In this document: positions 54,643 through 61,788 of the stretch, piece by piece
Layout of the letters: each line of letters starts with the position of its first letter
Numbering within the stretch: the stretch's first letter is position 1
Assembly (NCBI GenBank): GCA_045657665.1
Contig: JAZOTN010000020.1
Location: forward strand, 124,001 to 188,000
Direction of reading: 5' to 3'
From: RUG12461 sp045657665
GTDB taxonomy: Bacteria; Bacillota; Clostridia; Lachnospirales; Lachnospiraceae
DNA: 64,000 bases
Notes under the pieces: model-generated
What the model was told of the DNA's origin: nothing
What the model saw: only the letters and a program-made list of their open reading frames with translations
Databases searched by the model: none
Translations under genes and position numbers: made by a program

Positions 54643-57053
54643 AAGCCTCTGGTCTCCTCTCCGAAGATCATATCCGCGTACGGTTCAAAATCGGCACGTG
54701 TGAAGACGCGGCCGACCTTGACGAACTCATACTGGATCGCCTTCAGATAATGTCTCATGCAGACCTTGCCCTCCGCGGTCTCATCCTCTGCGGCCAGGAA
54801 TGCGGCATTCAGCACGCAGTTCTTGATATTACCGCCGGCAAACTCGAATTTCTCGGCAATAAACCGGAAATCCACATCTTCGCCGAGGGGGGTGGTCTTC
54901 GGAACCGTGGTGGTCCAGAGCATCTCGCGCGTATCCTCGTTCGGGAACTGGAACTCCACGATGTATTTCATCCGGCGGAAGAAAGCCGGGTCGATGTTGT
55001 GCTTGTAGTTCGTTGCCAGTACGCAGACGCCGTCGTAAGCCTCCATTTCCTGAAGCAGGAGGGCCGTCTTGTTATTTGCGGACGCCTGGTTGGAGCCGCC
55101 GTCATCGGAACGTTTTGCAAAGATCGTATCGCACTCGTCGAAGAACAATACGACGTTACACTTCTTTGCCTCGCGGAAGATCATGGACAGCGATTTCTCG
55201 GTCTCACCGACGTATTTATCGACGACCTTGGAAATATCGACGCGGTAAAGCTCCAGGTTCAGCTCATGCGCAAGCACCTGCGCCATCATGGATTTTCCGG
55301 TACCGGGAGCCCCGTAGAGAAGCACCGTCAGTCCGCGGCCGTACGGGTATTTCTTCATGTAGTTCCAGTCTTCGTAGACCTGCTTCTTGTTGTTCATCTG
55401 CTCGATGGCATGTCCGATCTGCTCGCGCTGGTCTTTATTCATGACGATGTCTTCGAAACCGAACTTCGCTTCCACGCGGGTCGCCTTTGCGGAAAGCTCG
55501 GACGACATCTGTGCATTGCAGCTCTTAAACAGCGTCGCGCGGTTGATCTTTTCCGCCCGGTCCATGACCGCAAGGGAACGGCTGTAGTGGATCGCGTCGC
55601 GGATCTTGCCCGGAGTGAAAAGGAACTTCGTGGACATCTCAAAGAAATCCACGTCACTGTCAAAATCAAAGCCCTTTGCATAGTAATTCCAGCAGGCAAC
55701 ACGTCCGTCGATATCCGGCGGATTAAGATCAAGGAGCGTCACCTGTTCCTTCGTGATCTCCTTGAAGTTGATGGACTCCTTGGAGTTTGCGAACACCGTG
55801 ATGCCCTTTTCCGTCAGCTTCGTGAAGAAAAGATCCATGTAGCCGAAGAACTTTTCTTTTTCCTCTTCGCGGTACTGGAGCTCGTCCAGAACGCAGCAGC
55901 CGTCCATCAGGATACACTCTCTCGTCGCCGCCCAGATCGCCTTTTCCACATAGGCGTAATCGTAGACGAAGAGTTTTTTACAGTTCACCGTGATGGCGGA
56001 AAGGTTGTTCTCCTTGCAGAAGGTACGGACGAAGAACTTCCGTCCAGAACCGTCGTCGCCGTGATAGGAAAACAGGCGGCTCCCCTCCTTGTAGGCGATC
56101 CTCATGGCCTCCAGCACGTTCGCATTGCAGAGGATCTCGTCCAGCTCCTCGTCTTCTTTCGTGAGCTTTCGCATGAAACGGATGTAGTTCTCATCGATCT
56201 TCATGCGGTCGCGGCCAAAGAGGTAGTCGATGATACGCTTATCCGGCGAAACCACCGTGGAGAACGGCATGGACGGGACGACATGGAGATCCAGCACCGG
56301 AAGGAGCTGCTCTAAGCACACCGACATATCGCCGTAAGCGCCCGTGATCGAATACTTTTTCCCGAAATACAGCTTCCCCGCGGACTCGATCGTCGGCGAG
56401 GACAGGTTTGCGTTTTCGTTGACGTTCTGGAAAATGCCGGCATAGTCCGTCTGCGTAGAAGAAAGGACACCGCAGGCAAAGCAGAACACGGTGAAAGGAT
56501 CAAATCCCATCTTGCGGCAAAGCTCATAAAACGGCATCACAACGCCTTCTTTTGCGGAAAGTTCCGCACGCTCCTGGATCTCGATGATCCGGTTCGTCAC
56601 ATCCAGTCTCGTGATCTCGATCTCCGGTTTATTGTCCGCGCCCCCATCCGAGTCCGGGCCTCCGAAAAGACTGCCGAGATCAGCGGAACCGTCACTCTCA
56701 TCCTCCTCATCGCCCTCCGCGCCGAAGAAATCGAGCATGCTGAGTAGATCCTCCTCCAGAGTATCATCCTCTTCGGAGCTTTCTTCTTCGGCCTCCTCTT
56801 CGCTTTCCTCTTCCTCTTCGCTCTTCTCCTCTGTGTTTCCGGAGCCTTCTTCTTCCAGCTGGATGCTGAAGCGCTGTACCTGCTCTTTTGCGGCATCGCT
56901 GGCGATCTCAAGATCCGGGTAGAGGACACTCTTGTAACCGCCCTGGCCGTTTGAGTAAAGGAGCTTTAAGTCTTCGAGATAGACGTGCAGACAGCGGTTC
57001 ACGCAGTCGAAGATGTTGCTCATGTATTCGTCATAGCTCTTGAATGGTTCCAA
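54639..57053 (-). CDS. AAA+ ATPase of the contractile-injection-system type (first of a tandem pair)
   Basis: An 804-aa paralogue of the following gene. A very acidic linker (Glu/Ser/Asp runs) lies at about 70-150, a degenerate first module about 310-510 with HGDDGSGRKF instead of Walker A, and a full AAA+ module with YGAPGTGKS near 584, VDKYVGET, FFDECDTIF near 634, LATNY, and FFRRMKYIVEF. The start is TTG 57053, supported by AGGAGG seven to eight bases upstream; the next ATG is ten codons inside. The role is assembly or remodelling of the injection particle or loading of its cargo; the last is inference from its place at the head of the cargo genes. Confidence 0.88.
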   Translation of the reverse strand: MEPFKSYDEYMSNIFDCVNRCLHVYLEDLKLLYSNGQGGYKSVLYPDLEIASDAAKEQVQRFSIQLEEEGSGNTEEKSEEEEESEEEAEEESSEEDDTLEEDLLSMLDFFGAEGDEEDESDGSADLGSLFGGPDSDGGADNKPEIEITRLDVTNRIIEIQERAELSAKEGVVMPFYELCRKMGFDPFTVFCFACGVLSSTQTDYAGIFQNVNENANLSSPTIESAGKLYFGKKYSITGAYGDMSVCLEQLLPVLDLHVVPSMPFSTVVSPDKRIIDYLFGRDRMKIDENYIRFMRKLTKEDEELDEILCNANVLEAMRIAYKEGSRLFSYHGDDGSGRKFFVRTFCKENNLSAITVNCKKLFVYDYAYVEKAIWAATRECILMDGCCVLDELQYREEEKEKFFGYMDLFFTKLTEKGITVFANSKESINFKEITKEQVTLLDLNPPDIDGRVACWNYYAKGFDFDSDVDFFEMSTKFLFTPGKIRDAIHYSRSLAVMDRAEKINRATLFKSCNAQMSSELSAKATRVEAKFGFEDIVMNKDQREQIGHAIEQMNNKKQVYEDWNYMKKYPYGRGLTVLLYGAPGTGKSMMAQVLAHELNLELYRVDISKVVDKYVGETEKSLSMIFREAKKCNVVLFFDECDTIFAKRSDDGGSNQASANNKTALLLQEMEAYDGVCVLATNYKHNIDPAFFRRMKYIVEFQFPNEDTREMLWTTTVPKTTPLGEDVDFRFIAEKFEFAGGNIKNCVLNAAFLAAEDETAEGKVCMRHYLKAIQYEFVKVGRVFTRADFEPYADMIFGEETRGF

Positions 57054-57064
57054 CTTGTAGCCTC

Positions 57065-57304
57065 CTATTCTTCTTTACTAACCCTAAATATCGCTGTCCG
57101 ATCGAAGATGCTCGGCGCAGTGTTGATGGATTTATCGTCCTTATTGGCAAAGACGCCCTCTTCTTCGTTAAGTGGCTTCCACTTTGGCGCGTCCTCATAC
57201 ATGTAGCCCATATTATCTTCTTCGTTCTGCCAGAAATCGGCTTTCTTTTTCGCTTCCCGGAGACTCCGTTTTTCTTCATTCAGTACGCGTTCCGTCAGCT
57301 TCAT
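57065..57304 (-). CDS. Small protein of unknown function at the head of the accessory operon (79 aa)
   Basis: First gene after the divergent promoter region. It is a basic, helical start (KLTERVLNEEKRSLREAKKK) followed by an acidic, tryptophan-containing middle and FDRTAIFRVSKEE at the end. It has no signal peptide and no recognised family. GGAGG precedes ATG 57304 by seven bases, and its stop lies 11 bases before the TTG start of the first AAA+ gene, so it probably belongs to the same complex or regulates it. Confidence 0.72.
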   Translation of the reverse strand: MKLTERVLNEEKRSLREAKKKADFWQNEEDNMGYMYEDAPKWKPLNEEEGVFANKDDKSINTAPSIFDRTAIFRVSKEE

Positions 57305-57353
57305 AAGGTTTCCTCCCGAAAAAAGATTTCCTTAATTTATGTGTTTGTTTTTT

Positions 57354-57431
57354 CTTGCATTCGGTTTGGTTGTGTGGTATAGTTGAAAAATAGTAAAACT
57401 ATTATTATACCACATACCGTTGCCATTTTAA
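57354..57431. promoter_or_regulatory. Divergent overlapping promoters with a TGTGGTATA/TATACCACA dyad
   Basis: Plus strand: TTGCAT (57354-57359), 17 bases, TATAGT (57377-57382), driving the kinase-like gene. Minus strand: TTAAAA (57431-57426), 17 bases, TATAAT (57408-57403), driving the accessory block. Perfect 9-base arms TGTGGTATA (57372-57380) and TATACCACA (57405-57413) cover both -10 elements. A smaller AATAGT-aaa-ACTATT hairpin lies between them. A protein bound to this dyad would control both directions at once. Confidence 0.6.
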
Positions 57432-57446
57432 AAGGAGTTTTTCAAA

Positions 57447-58328
57447 ATGTCTCGACTTCAAAAAATCCTGCTTTTTGCATCCGCTGTTGCATATGCCCTG
57501 ACGCTCTATGCATTTCTGCGTCTGGATATGTGGCTGCTGCTGATCTGTTTCATCCTTCACAGCGTATTCCTCATCGTTTTCTCCTTCCTTTGCTATCAGG
57601 CGAGCCAGACACCCGACGAAGATGTTGCCGAGCTTGAGGATCGTCTCGTCACCGTCAAGGAAGAGTGGAAGAGCGAAACCGATTCTCTCCGCCAGGAGCT
57701 GGAAGAGAAAGATCTCCTGATCGCCCAGAAGGACGGCGCTCTCACTGCTGCCGAAGCCGATATAAGGCGTCTTCAGGATGAACTTAACAGTGCCAATCTC
57801 GCAGCGGAAGAAGCAAAAGCAGCTCCGGTCGATGACATTGATACCAGCATCCTGCCCGGTTTCCTTCCGGATCGTTCCGAAAGCGCTACCGTCAGCGTCA
57901 TCGAAATCGCAAAGAGCGTTGCCAGAGAGCTCAAGGACGATGCCGTCAAAGCCGGCGTAACGATCACGATCTCCGAAGTTGAGGAGCAGCTCCTCGTAAA
58001 AGCCGATCCGAATATGCTCCGGATCCTGTTCCGTAATATCGTGGACAATGCCATCAAGTATATGAACCGTCACGGTTCACTGATCATTACCGTTTCCTCC
58101 ATCGACGACGATATCTTCATCGTCTGCAAGGATACCGGTGAAGGTCTTGCCTCGGAAGAAACGAACCACATCTTTGAACTGAACTACCAGGGCAGCAACC
58201 GCATCAGCGGCAACGGCCTCGGACTCTATCAGGCAAAAGCCATTGTGACCTACTATGGCGGTACAATCTACGCCAAGAGTACACCCGGAAAAGGTATGGG
58301 CATTTACATCCAGCTTCCTACCACCTGA
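57447..58328 (+). CDS. Histidine-kinase-like ATPase without phosphoacceptor domain
   Basis: A 293-aa protein. Seen: two membrane helices in about 8-50, a coiled coil about 55-125, then an ATP-binding HATPase domain about 150-290 with the N box LFRNIVDNAIKYMN, G1 CKDTGEGL and G2 SGNGLGLYQAKAI. There is no H-box histidine: the linker goes straight from the coiled coil to the ATPase domain. It therefore cannot autophosphorylate like a normal sensor kinase. It may act on a partner or as an ATP-dependent switch. AAAAGGAG precedes ATG. It is followed by the SH3b membrane gene after 17 bases. Confidence 0.82.
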   Translation: MSRLQKILLFASAVAYALTLYAFLRLDMWLLLICFILHSVFLIVFSFLCYQASQTPDEDVAELEDRLVTVKEEWKSETDSLRQELEEKDLLIAQKDGALTAAEADIRRLQDELNSANLAAEEAKAAPVDDIDTSILPGFLPDRSESATVSVIEIAKSVARELKDDAVKAGVTITISEVEEQLLVKADPNMLRILFRNIVDNAIKYMNRHGSLIITVSSIDDDIFIVCKDTGEGLASEETNHIFELNYQGSNRISGNGLGLYQAKAIVTYYGGTIYAKSTPGKGMGIYIQLPTT

Positions 58329-58345
58329 TCACGATCGGATAGATT

Positions 58346-58960
58346 ATGAAAGCATTCGCAGAATCCCTAAAAAAATCTCCCATCATATTCGGGGTACTGA
58401 TTTTCTATGTATGTGCCGGAATCTTTGCCGGTGTCTATCATGGCTTTACCGGTAGCTTCTCTTCCGTGAACGGGACGACTCCGACTCCCACGATGGTTAC
58501 CAATACCGTTGTCGGGCAGATCCTTGTTCCCACCGAGGAAACGGCAACCGCATCGGCTTCTGATACCACCGGGACCGGCGGCGAAGAAAGCGCGACTGCT
58601 GCCGGCACAAGCAGCGACGTGATCCTCAACGATGACAGCACCACGGCATCAGGTACCGATACGATTTCCGGCGGACTTACCTCCGGAGAAGAGGAACAGC
58701 ATTATTATCGTTTTACGGTAGTTACCCGTATCCAGCGGCTCCATCTTCGTACGGGCCCCGGACTTACCGAGCAGATCATCGGCTGGCTTCCGAAAGGTAC
58801 GACCGGCTATGTGATCACCCCCGGCACCGATTGGTCTTATATCAAGACCGATGACGGGCAGATCGGGTACAGCTTCAACGGGTATCTGGAGCTGAACGAA
58901 ATCCCTGCGGATGAATATCCTGAGGACCTGAAAGGTATCTCACCTCCTGTTCAGCCTTAG
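58346..58960 (+). CDS. Membrane-anchored protein with SH3b domain
   Basis: A 204-aa protein. Seen: a membrane helix about 12-32, a long Thr/Ser/Ala/Gly-rich linker about 35-120 that could span the cell wall, and an SH3b domain about 120-195 (RLHLRTGPGLTEQIIGWLPKG... TGYVITPG... IGYSFNGYLEL). SH3b domains bind peptidoglycan or other wall polymers. The C-terminal part is shared with the accessory-block protein at 36888-37751. It forms an operon with the HATPase-only kinase and ends five bases before the stop of the convergent ABC/RsbW-like gene. Confidence 0.82.
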   Translation: MKAFAESLKKSPIIFGVLIFYVCAGIFAGVYHGFTGSFSSVNGTTPTPTMVTNTVVGQILVPTEETATASASDTTGTGGEESATAAGTSSDVILNDDSTTASGTDTISGGLTSGEEEQHYYRFTVVTRIQRLHLRTGPGLTEQIIGWLPKGTTGYVITPGTDWSYIKTDDGQIGYSFNGYLELNEIPADEYPEDLKGISPPVQP

Positions 58961-58965
58961 ATTCC

Positions 58966-60162
58966 TTAGTCGGCAGCGTCTCTCAGGTGTTTTTCGATGG
59001 TCAGGACATTCTGGCCGTCCTCATACCGGTAATCCACGCTGTCCATGCTTTCCTTTACCATAAAAATCCCAAGACCTCCGACCGGACGTTCCGCAGCGCT
59101 GAGCGTTATGTCGGGGTCTTCATTTTCCAGCGGATTATACGGAATCCCCCGGTCACGGAAGATGATCCGAAGGAGATCAGGGTTCGAATCAAGCTCCATC
59201 TGCACAACCGCTTCTCCCGTTCTCCCGCCGTACGCATAATGAGCAATGTTGATATATACCTCTTCCACCGCAATCAGAATGGTCGTCAGAAGATCATCCG
59301 AGCAGCTCTGTTCCTGAAGGAAAACCCTGACTGCCTCCTGCACGTCGTGCATTGTTTCATCGCTTGCTTCCAGCTTCAGCTCTTTCATGTTCTTTACTCC
59401 ATTTGCCGCTTGTACGCGTTTTTTCTTTTCTTCCAAATAATCCTCTACACGTTCTTCCATCCGTTCAAAGATGTCCATCGGTTCCCCGGAGAAAAGCTCC
59501 GTCGTGTCCATTTCCGAACGACTCATTTCAAGAGGAATGATCCGTACACCCTCCGCAGCCATCAGGATCGGATCCTGTGTCGCCACCACTACGGTGGTTC
59601 CCTGTGCGTTGATGATCTTAAGAAGCCGCAGAATGTCCTCTGTATACTCCGGATCGAGATTGGCTGTCGGTTCGTCCGCAAGAAGGATCCTCGGATTATT
59701 GACAATGGCTCTCGCAAGGCAGATCTTCTGCTGTTCTCCTCCGGAAAGCTCCGAAGGCTTCCTCTTTCGAAGATCCGAGATCCTCAGCATCTTCATGATG
59801 TTTCCGATACGGGTCGGGCTGTCCTTTTTCCTTCCCCCGACTGCGATCCGCGCCAGCTCTATATTCTCATAGACATCAAGCTCTTTGATCAGTCTGAAAT
59901 CCTGAAAGATGGCTCCGATCTGTCTCCTGTAAAAAGGGATCTTGTCGCCCTGGATACGTCCGATCTCGTGATCCGCCACATAGATTTTCCCGGCGTCCGG
60001 CTCGATCTCCTTAAGAAGCATACGGATGAGTGTACTTTTTCCGCTGCCGCTCTCTCCTGTGATTAGAACGAATTCCCCGGGATAAATATGAGCAGTGAAA
60101 TCCTTGAAAACCTCTGTCTTTGATACCTCGTAGTATTTATCAATATGTTGAAATTCAATCAT
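58966..60162 (-). CDS. Fusion of FtsE-type ABC ATPase and RsbW-like anti-sigma kinase domain
   Basis: A 398-aa protein. The N-terminal part (1-230) is an ABC ATPase closest in pattern to FtsE: Walker A TGESGSGKST, Q-loop IFQDFRLI, signature LSGGEQQK, Walker B ILLADEPT, but VVATQD where an H-loop histidine (ATHD) is expected. After a basic coiled linker, residues about 285-395 form a serine-kinase type HATPase: IAVEEVYINIAHYAY (N box), FRDRGIPYNP (G1), PVGGLGIFMVKESMD (G2), as in RsbW/SpoIIAB. It overlaps the stop of the STAS gene (ATGA). No FtsX-type permease is next to it. It probably binds the STAS partner rather than a transporter; this fusion is unusual to me. Confidence 0.85.
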   Translation of the reverse strand: MIEFQHIDKYYEVSKTEVFKDFTAHIYPGEFVLITGESGSGKSTLIRMLLKEIEPDAGKIYVADHEIGRIQGDKIPFYRRQIGAIFQDFRLIKELDVYENIELARIAVGGRKKDSPTRIGNIMKMLRISDLRKRKPSELSGGEQQKICLARAIVNNPRILLADEPTANLDPEYTEDILRLLKIINAQGTTVVVATQDPILMAAEGVRIIPLEMSRSEMDTTELFSGEPMDIFERMEERVEDYLEEKKKRVQAANGVKNMKELKLEASDETMHDVQEAVRVFLQEQSCSDDLLTTILIAVEEVYINIAHYAYGGRTGEAVVQMELDSNPDLLRIIFRDRGIPYNPLENEDPDITLSAAERPVGGLGIFMVKESMDSVDYRYEDGQNVLTIEKHLRDAAD

Positions 60163-60458
60163 ACGATATCAAGTATTTTCGCAAACCCGGACATTTTAAA
60201 GACCTGCATGACCGCGGGCTGCACATTTGCCACCTTAAGATAGCCTCCCTTACTGGAGGCGGTCTTCTGCCCAAGGAGCAAAGCCCGAAGGCCCGCACTG
60301 GACATATAGCCCACCTTTTCGATATTCAGCACCACATGGCTCGTCTTCTGGAACGAGGTCAGGATCTTCTGCTGAAGCTCCGGTGCTGTTACGGTATCCA
60401 CCTGTCCTTCGACATCAATCTGAATTCCGTCCTCTGTTTTAATTTCCGTGATCGTCAT
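60159..60458 (-). CDS. STAS-domain anti-sigma factor antagonist (RsbV/SpoIIAA-like)
   Basis: A 99-aa single STAS domain: IQIDVEGQVDTVTAPELQQK at the start, the strand VVLNIEKVGYMSSAGLRALL with the conserved phosphoacceptor serine (SSAG), and VMQVFKMSGFAKIL at the end. In partner switching the serine is phosphorylated by an RsbW-like kinase and dephosphorylated by a PP2C phosphatase; the dephosphorylated form binds the kinase and frees a target. Its stop overlaps the start of the RsbW-like fusion gene, the usual STAS-kinase order. AAAGGAG precedes ATG. A SpoIIE-type phosphatase exists at 8651-10555. Confidence 0.9.
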   Translation of the reverse strand: MTITEIKTEDGIQIDVEGQVDTVTAPELQQKILTSFQKTSHVVLNIEKVGYMSSAGLRALLLGQKTASSKGGYLKVANVQPAVMQVFKMSGFAKILDIV

Positions 60459-60526
60459 AAAGAATAACTCCTTTCACACGTAACTCTTTTCTCCCAATCT
60501 TTTATATACTATCACATTTTTAAAAG

Positions 60527-61633
60527 TTATTCATCTAAAACAACCTGATCGTCCATTTCCATGTTGTCGTCAAAGACGCCGACCACGTCTCCTGCAAGAA
60601 CGGCATTCATATCCAGATAGACATCCGTATCCAGTATCGCGGAATCCCGAAGCTGGATGAGATGCAGCCGGCTCCGAAGAGGCTTAAACTGGTTCAGAAG
60701 ATAAAGAAGCTGATGGCGGTCCGTCTCGGAAAGCGCTTTCCGGATCAGGATATTCACATCGTAGATGCTGGACTGTGCCAGCGCGGTATCACTGACCATC
60801 TCTCCTTTCTCAAGATACGCCTTGATCGTGTTCTGCTCTAAAATGACCACCTGTTCACCGAGCACGATCTCCAGCACACGCATGAGGCATCTCTTGGTGC
60901 CCTTGATCCGGTTGAGCTGGTACGCCTCTTTGACAAAGGTGCGCATGGAATCCTCGGAAAGGAAGTCTCCGGAAAGGTCGATGCCGAGCCAGGAAGCGTA
61001 CACCGGAAGGCAGTCTGTCGGGCAGGTATCCGGGTCTAAAAGCTCGGGCAGACGGTCGATCTCGTGATCCATATCGTTGTAGATCGACGAAAAGATCGAC
61101 ATGAACCGGTGGAAAAAGCTGTCACGCTCGCGGTAAATCGATGGGAAGGTGTCCATAAAATTGTCGCCCACGCGGTCAACGCGAATTCTGCCGATATGTC
61201 CTTCGCCGGTGCCGACCACCTCGATACATATAAAGAGGTAGCGTCCGCTCAGCCGATATAAAAGGATGTCGTTCTTGCCGACGAAACGCTCCGCTCCGAG
61301 TTTATGGAGAAGATCTCTTTTCGCCTCGTCCGGATACTCCTGATCCAGAAGGTGGTTCTCGATCTCATAGGTTCCTTCCGCGTCATAGATCGTATCCAGA
61401 TTGGTTGCCATGGCATAGACGTAAAGAACCTGTGTCTCCTCAAGCGAAGCTGCGAAGGAAAGACGTCCCCAGGTTGCGTCGTCACCGGCGGCGTCCAGCT
61501 TCGTGACATAGAGCCGGTGAAACGATGACTCCGGGTCGAAGTGGATGGTGTCGGTCTGAGGATCCAGGAAGAAACCCTTCAGGTATGATCGCTCGAGTCG
61601 ATTTTTCTTGATTGAATATGTTATAGATGGCAT
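60527..61633 (-). CDS. Contractile-tail baseplate protein, phage tail protein I-like (Afp12-type)
   Basis: Wedge component of the baseplate of a contractile injection system or phage-like particle. Seen: a variable N-terminal half, then the typical tail-I domain from about 160: FPSIYRERDSFFHRFMSIF, LLDPDTCPTDCLPVYASWLG, a helix with LNRIKGTKRCLMRVLEIV, and a C-terminal region with RSRLHLIQL. At 368 aa it is longer than P2 gpI and fits the injection-system form. Start choice: ATG 61633 has AAGGG eight bases upstream; ATG 61651 would use a GGAG that is locked in the stem of the hairpin at 61652-61718. It follows the baseplate J gene on the same strand. Confidence 0.85.
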   Translation of the reverse strand: MPSITYSIKKNRLERSYLKGFFLDPQTDTIHFDPESSFHRLYVTKLDAAGDDATWGRLSFAASLEETQVLYVYAMATNLDTIYDAEGTYEIENHLLDQEYPDEAKRDLLHKLGAERFVGKNDILLYRLSGRYLFICIEVVGTGEGHIGRIRVDRVGDNFMDTFPSIYRERDSFFHRFMSIFSSIYNDMDHEIDRLPELLDPDTCPTDCLPVYASWLGIDLSGDFLSEDSMRTFVKEAYQLNRIKGTKRCLMRVLEIVLGEQVVILEQNTIKAYLEKGEMVSDTALAQSSIYDVNILIRKALSETDRHQLLYLLNQFKPLRSRLHLIQLRDSAILDTDVYLDMNAVLAGDVVGVFDDNMEMDDQVVLDE

Positions 61634-61651
61634 AGGCTTTCCCTTTTTCAT

Positions 61652-61718
61652 GCTCCGGGTCTCCGGGATTTCACGCTCACTTTGAAATGTTCGCTTGGAA
61701 ATCCCGAAGCCCCGGAGC
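61652..61718. promoter_or_regulatory. Intercistronic hairpin at the 5' edge of the tail-I gene
   Basis: GCTCCGGGtCTcCGGGATTTC pairs with its downstream copy over 21 positions (two mismatches), with a 25-base loop. It lies between the baseplate J stop and the tail-I start and would hide the GGAG of the earlier start codon. It could set the ratio of the two baseplate proteins or end part of the transcripts. Confidence 0.6.
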
Positions 61719-61788
61719 TGATAATTGGTAGTTTATATATCTTTTCATTATCGAATTGGCAAATTTGTCAACTCGATACGTAAACCAT

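Noticed and set aside
54750..56315. 521-codon plus-strand open frame antisense to the first AAA+ gene
   Set aside because: The AAA+ frame has complete Walker motifs. The antisense frame has no family pattern.
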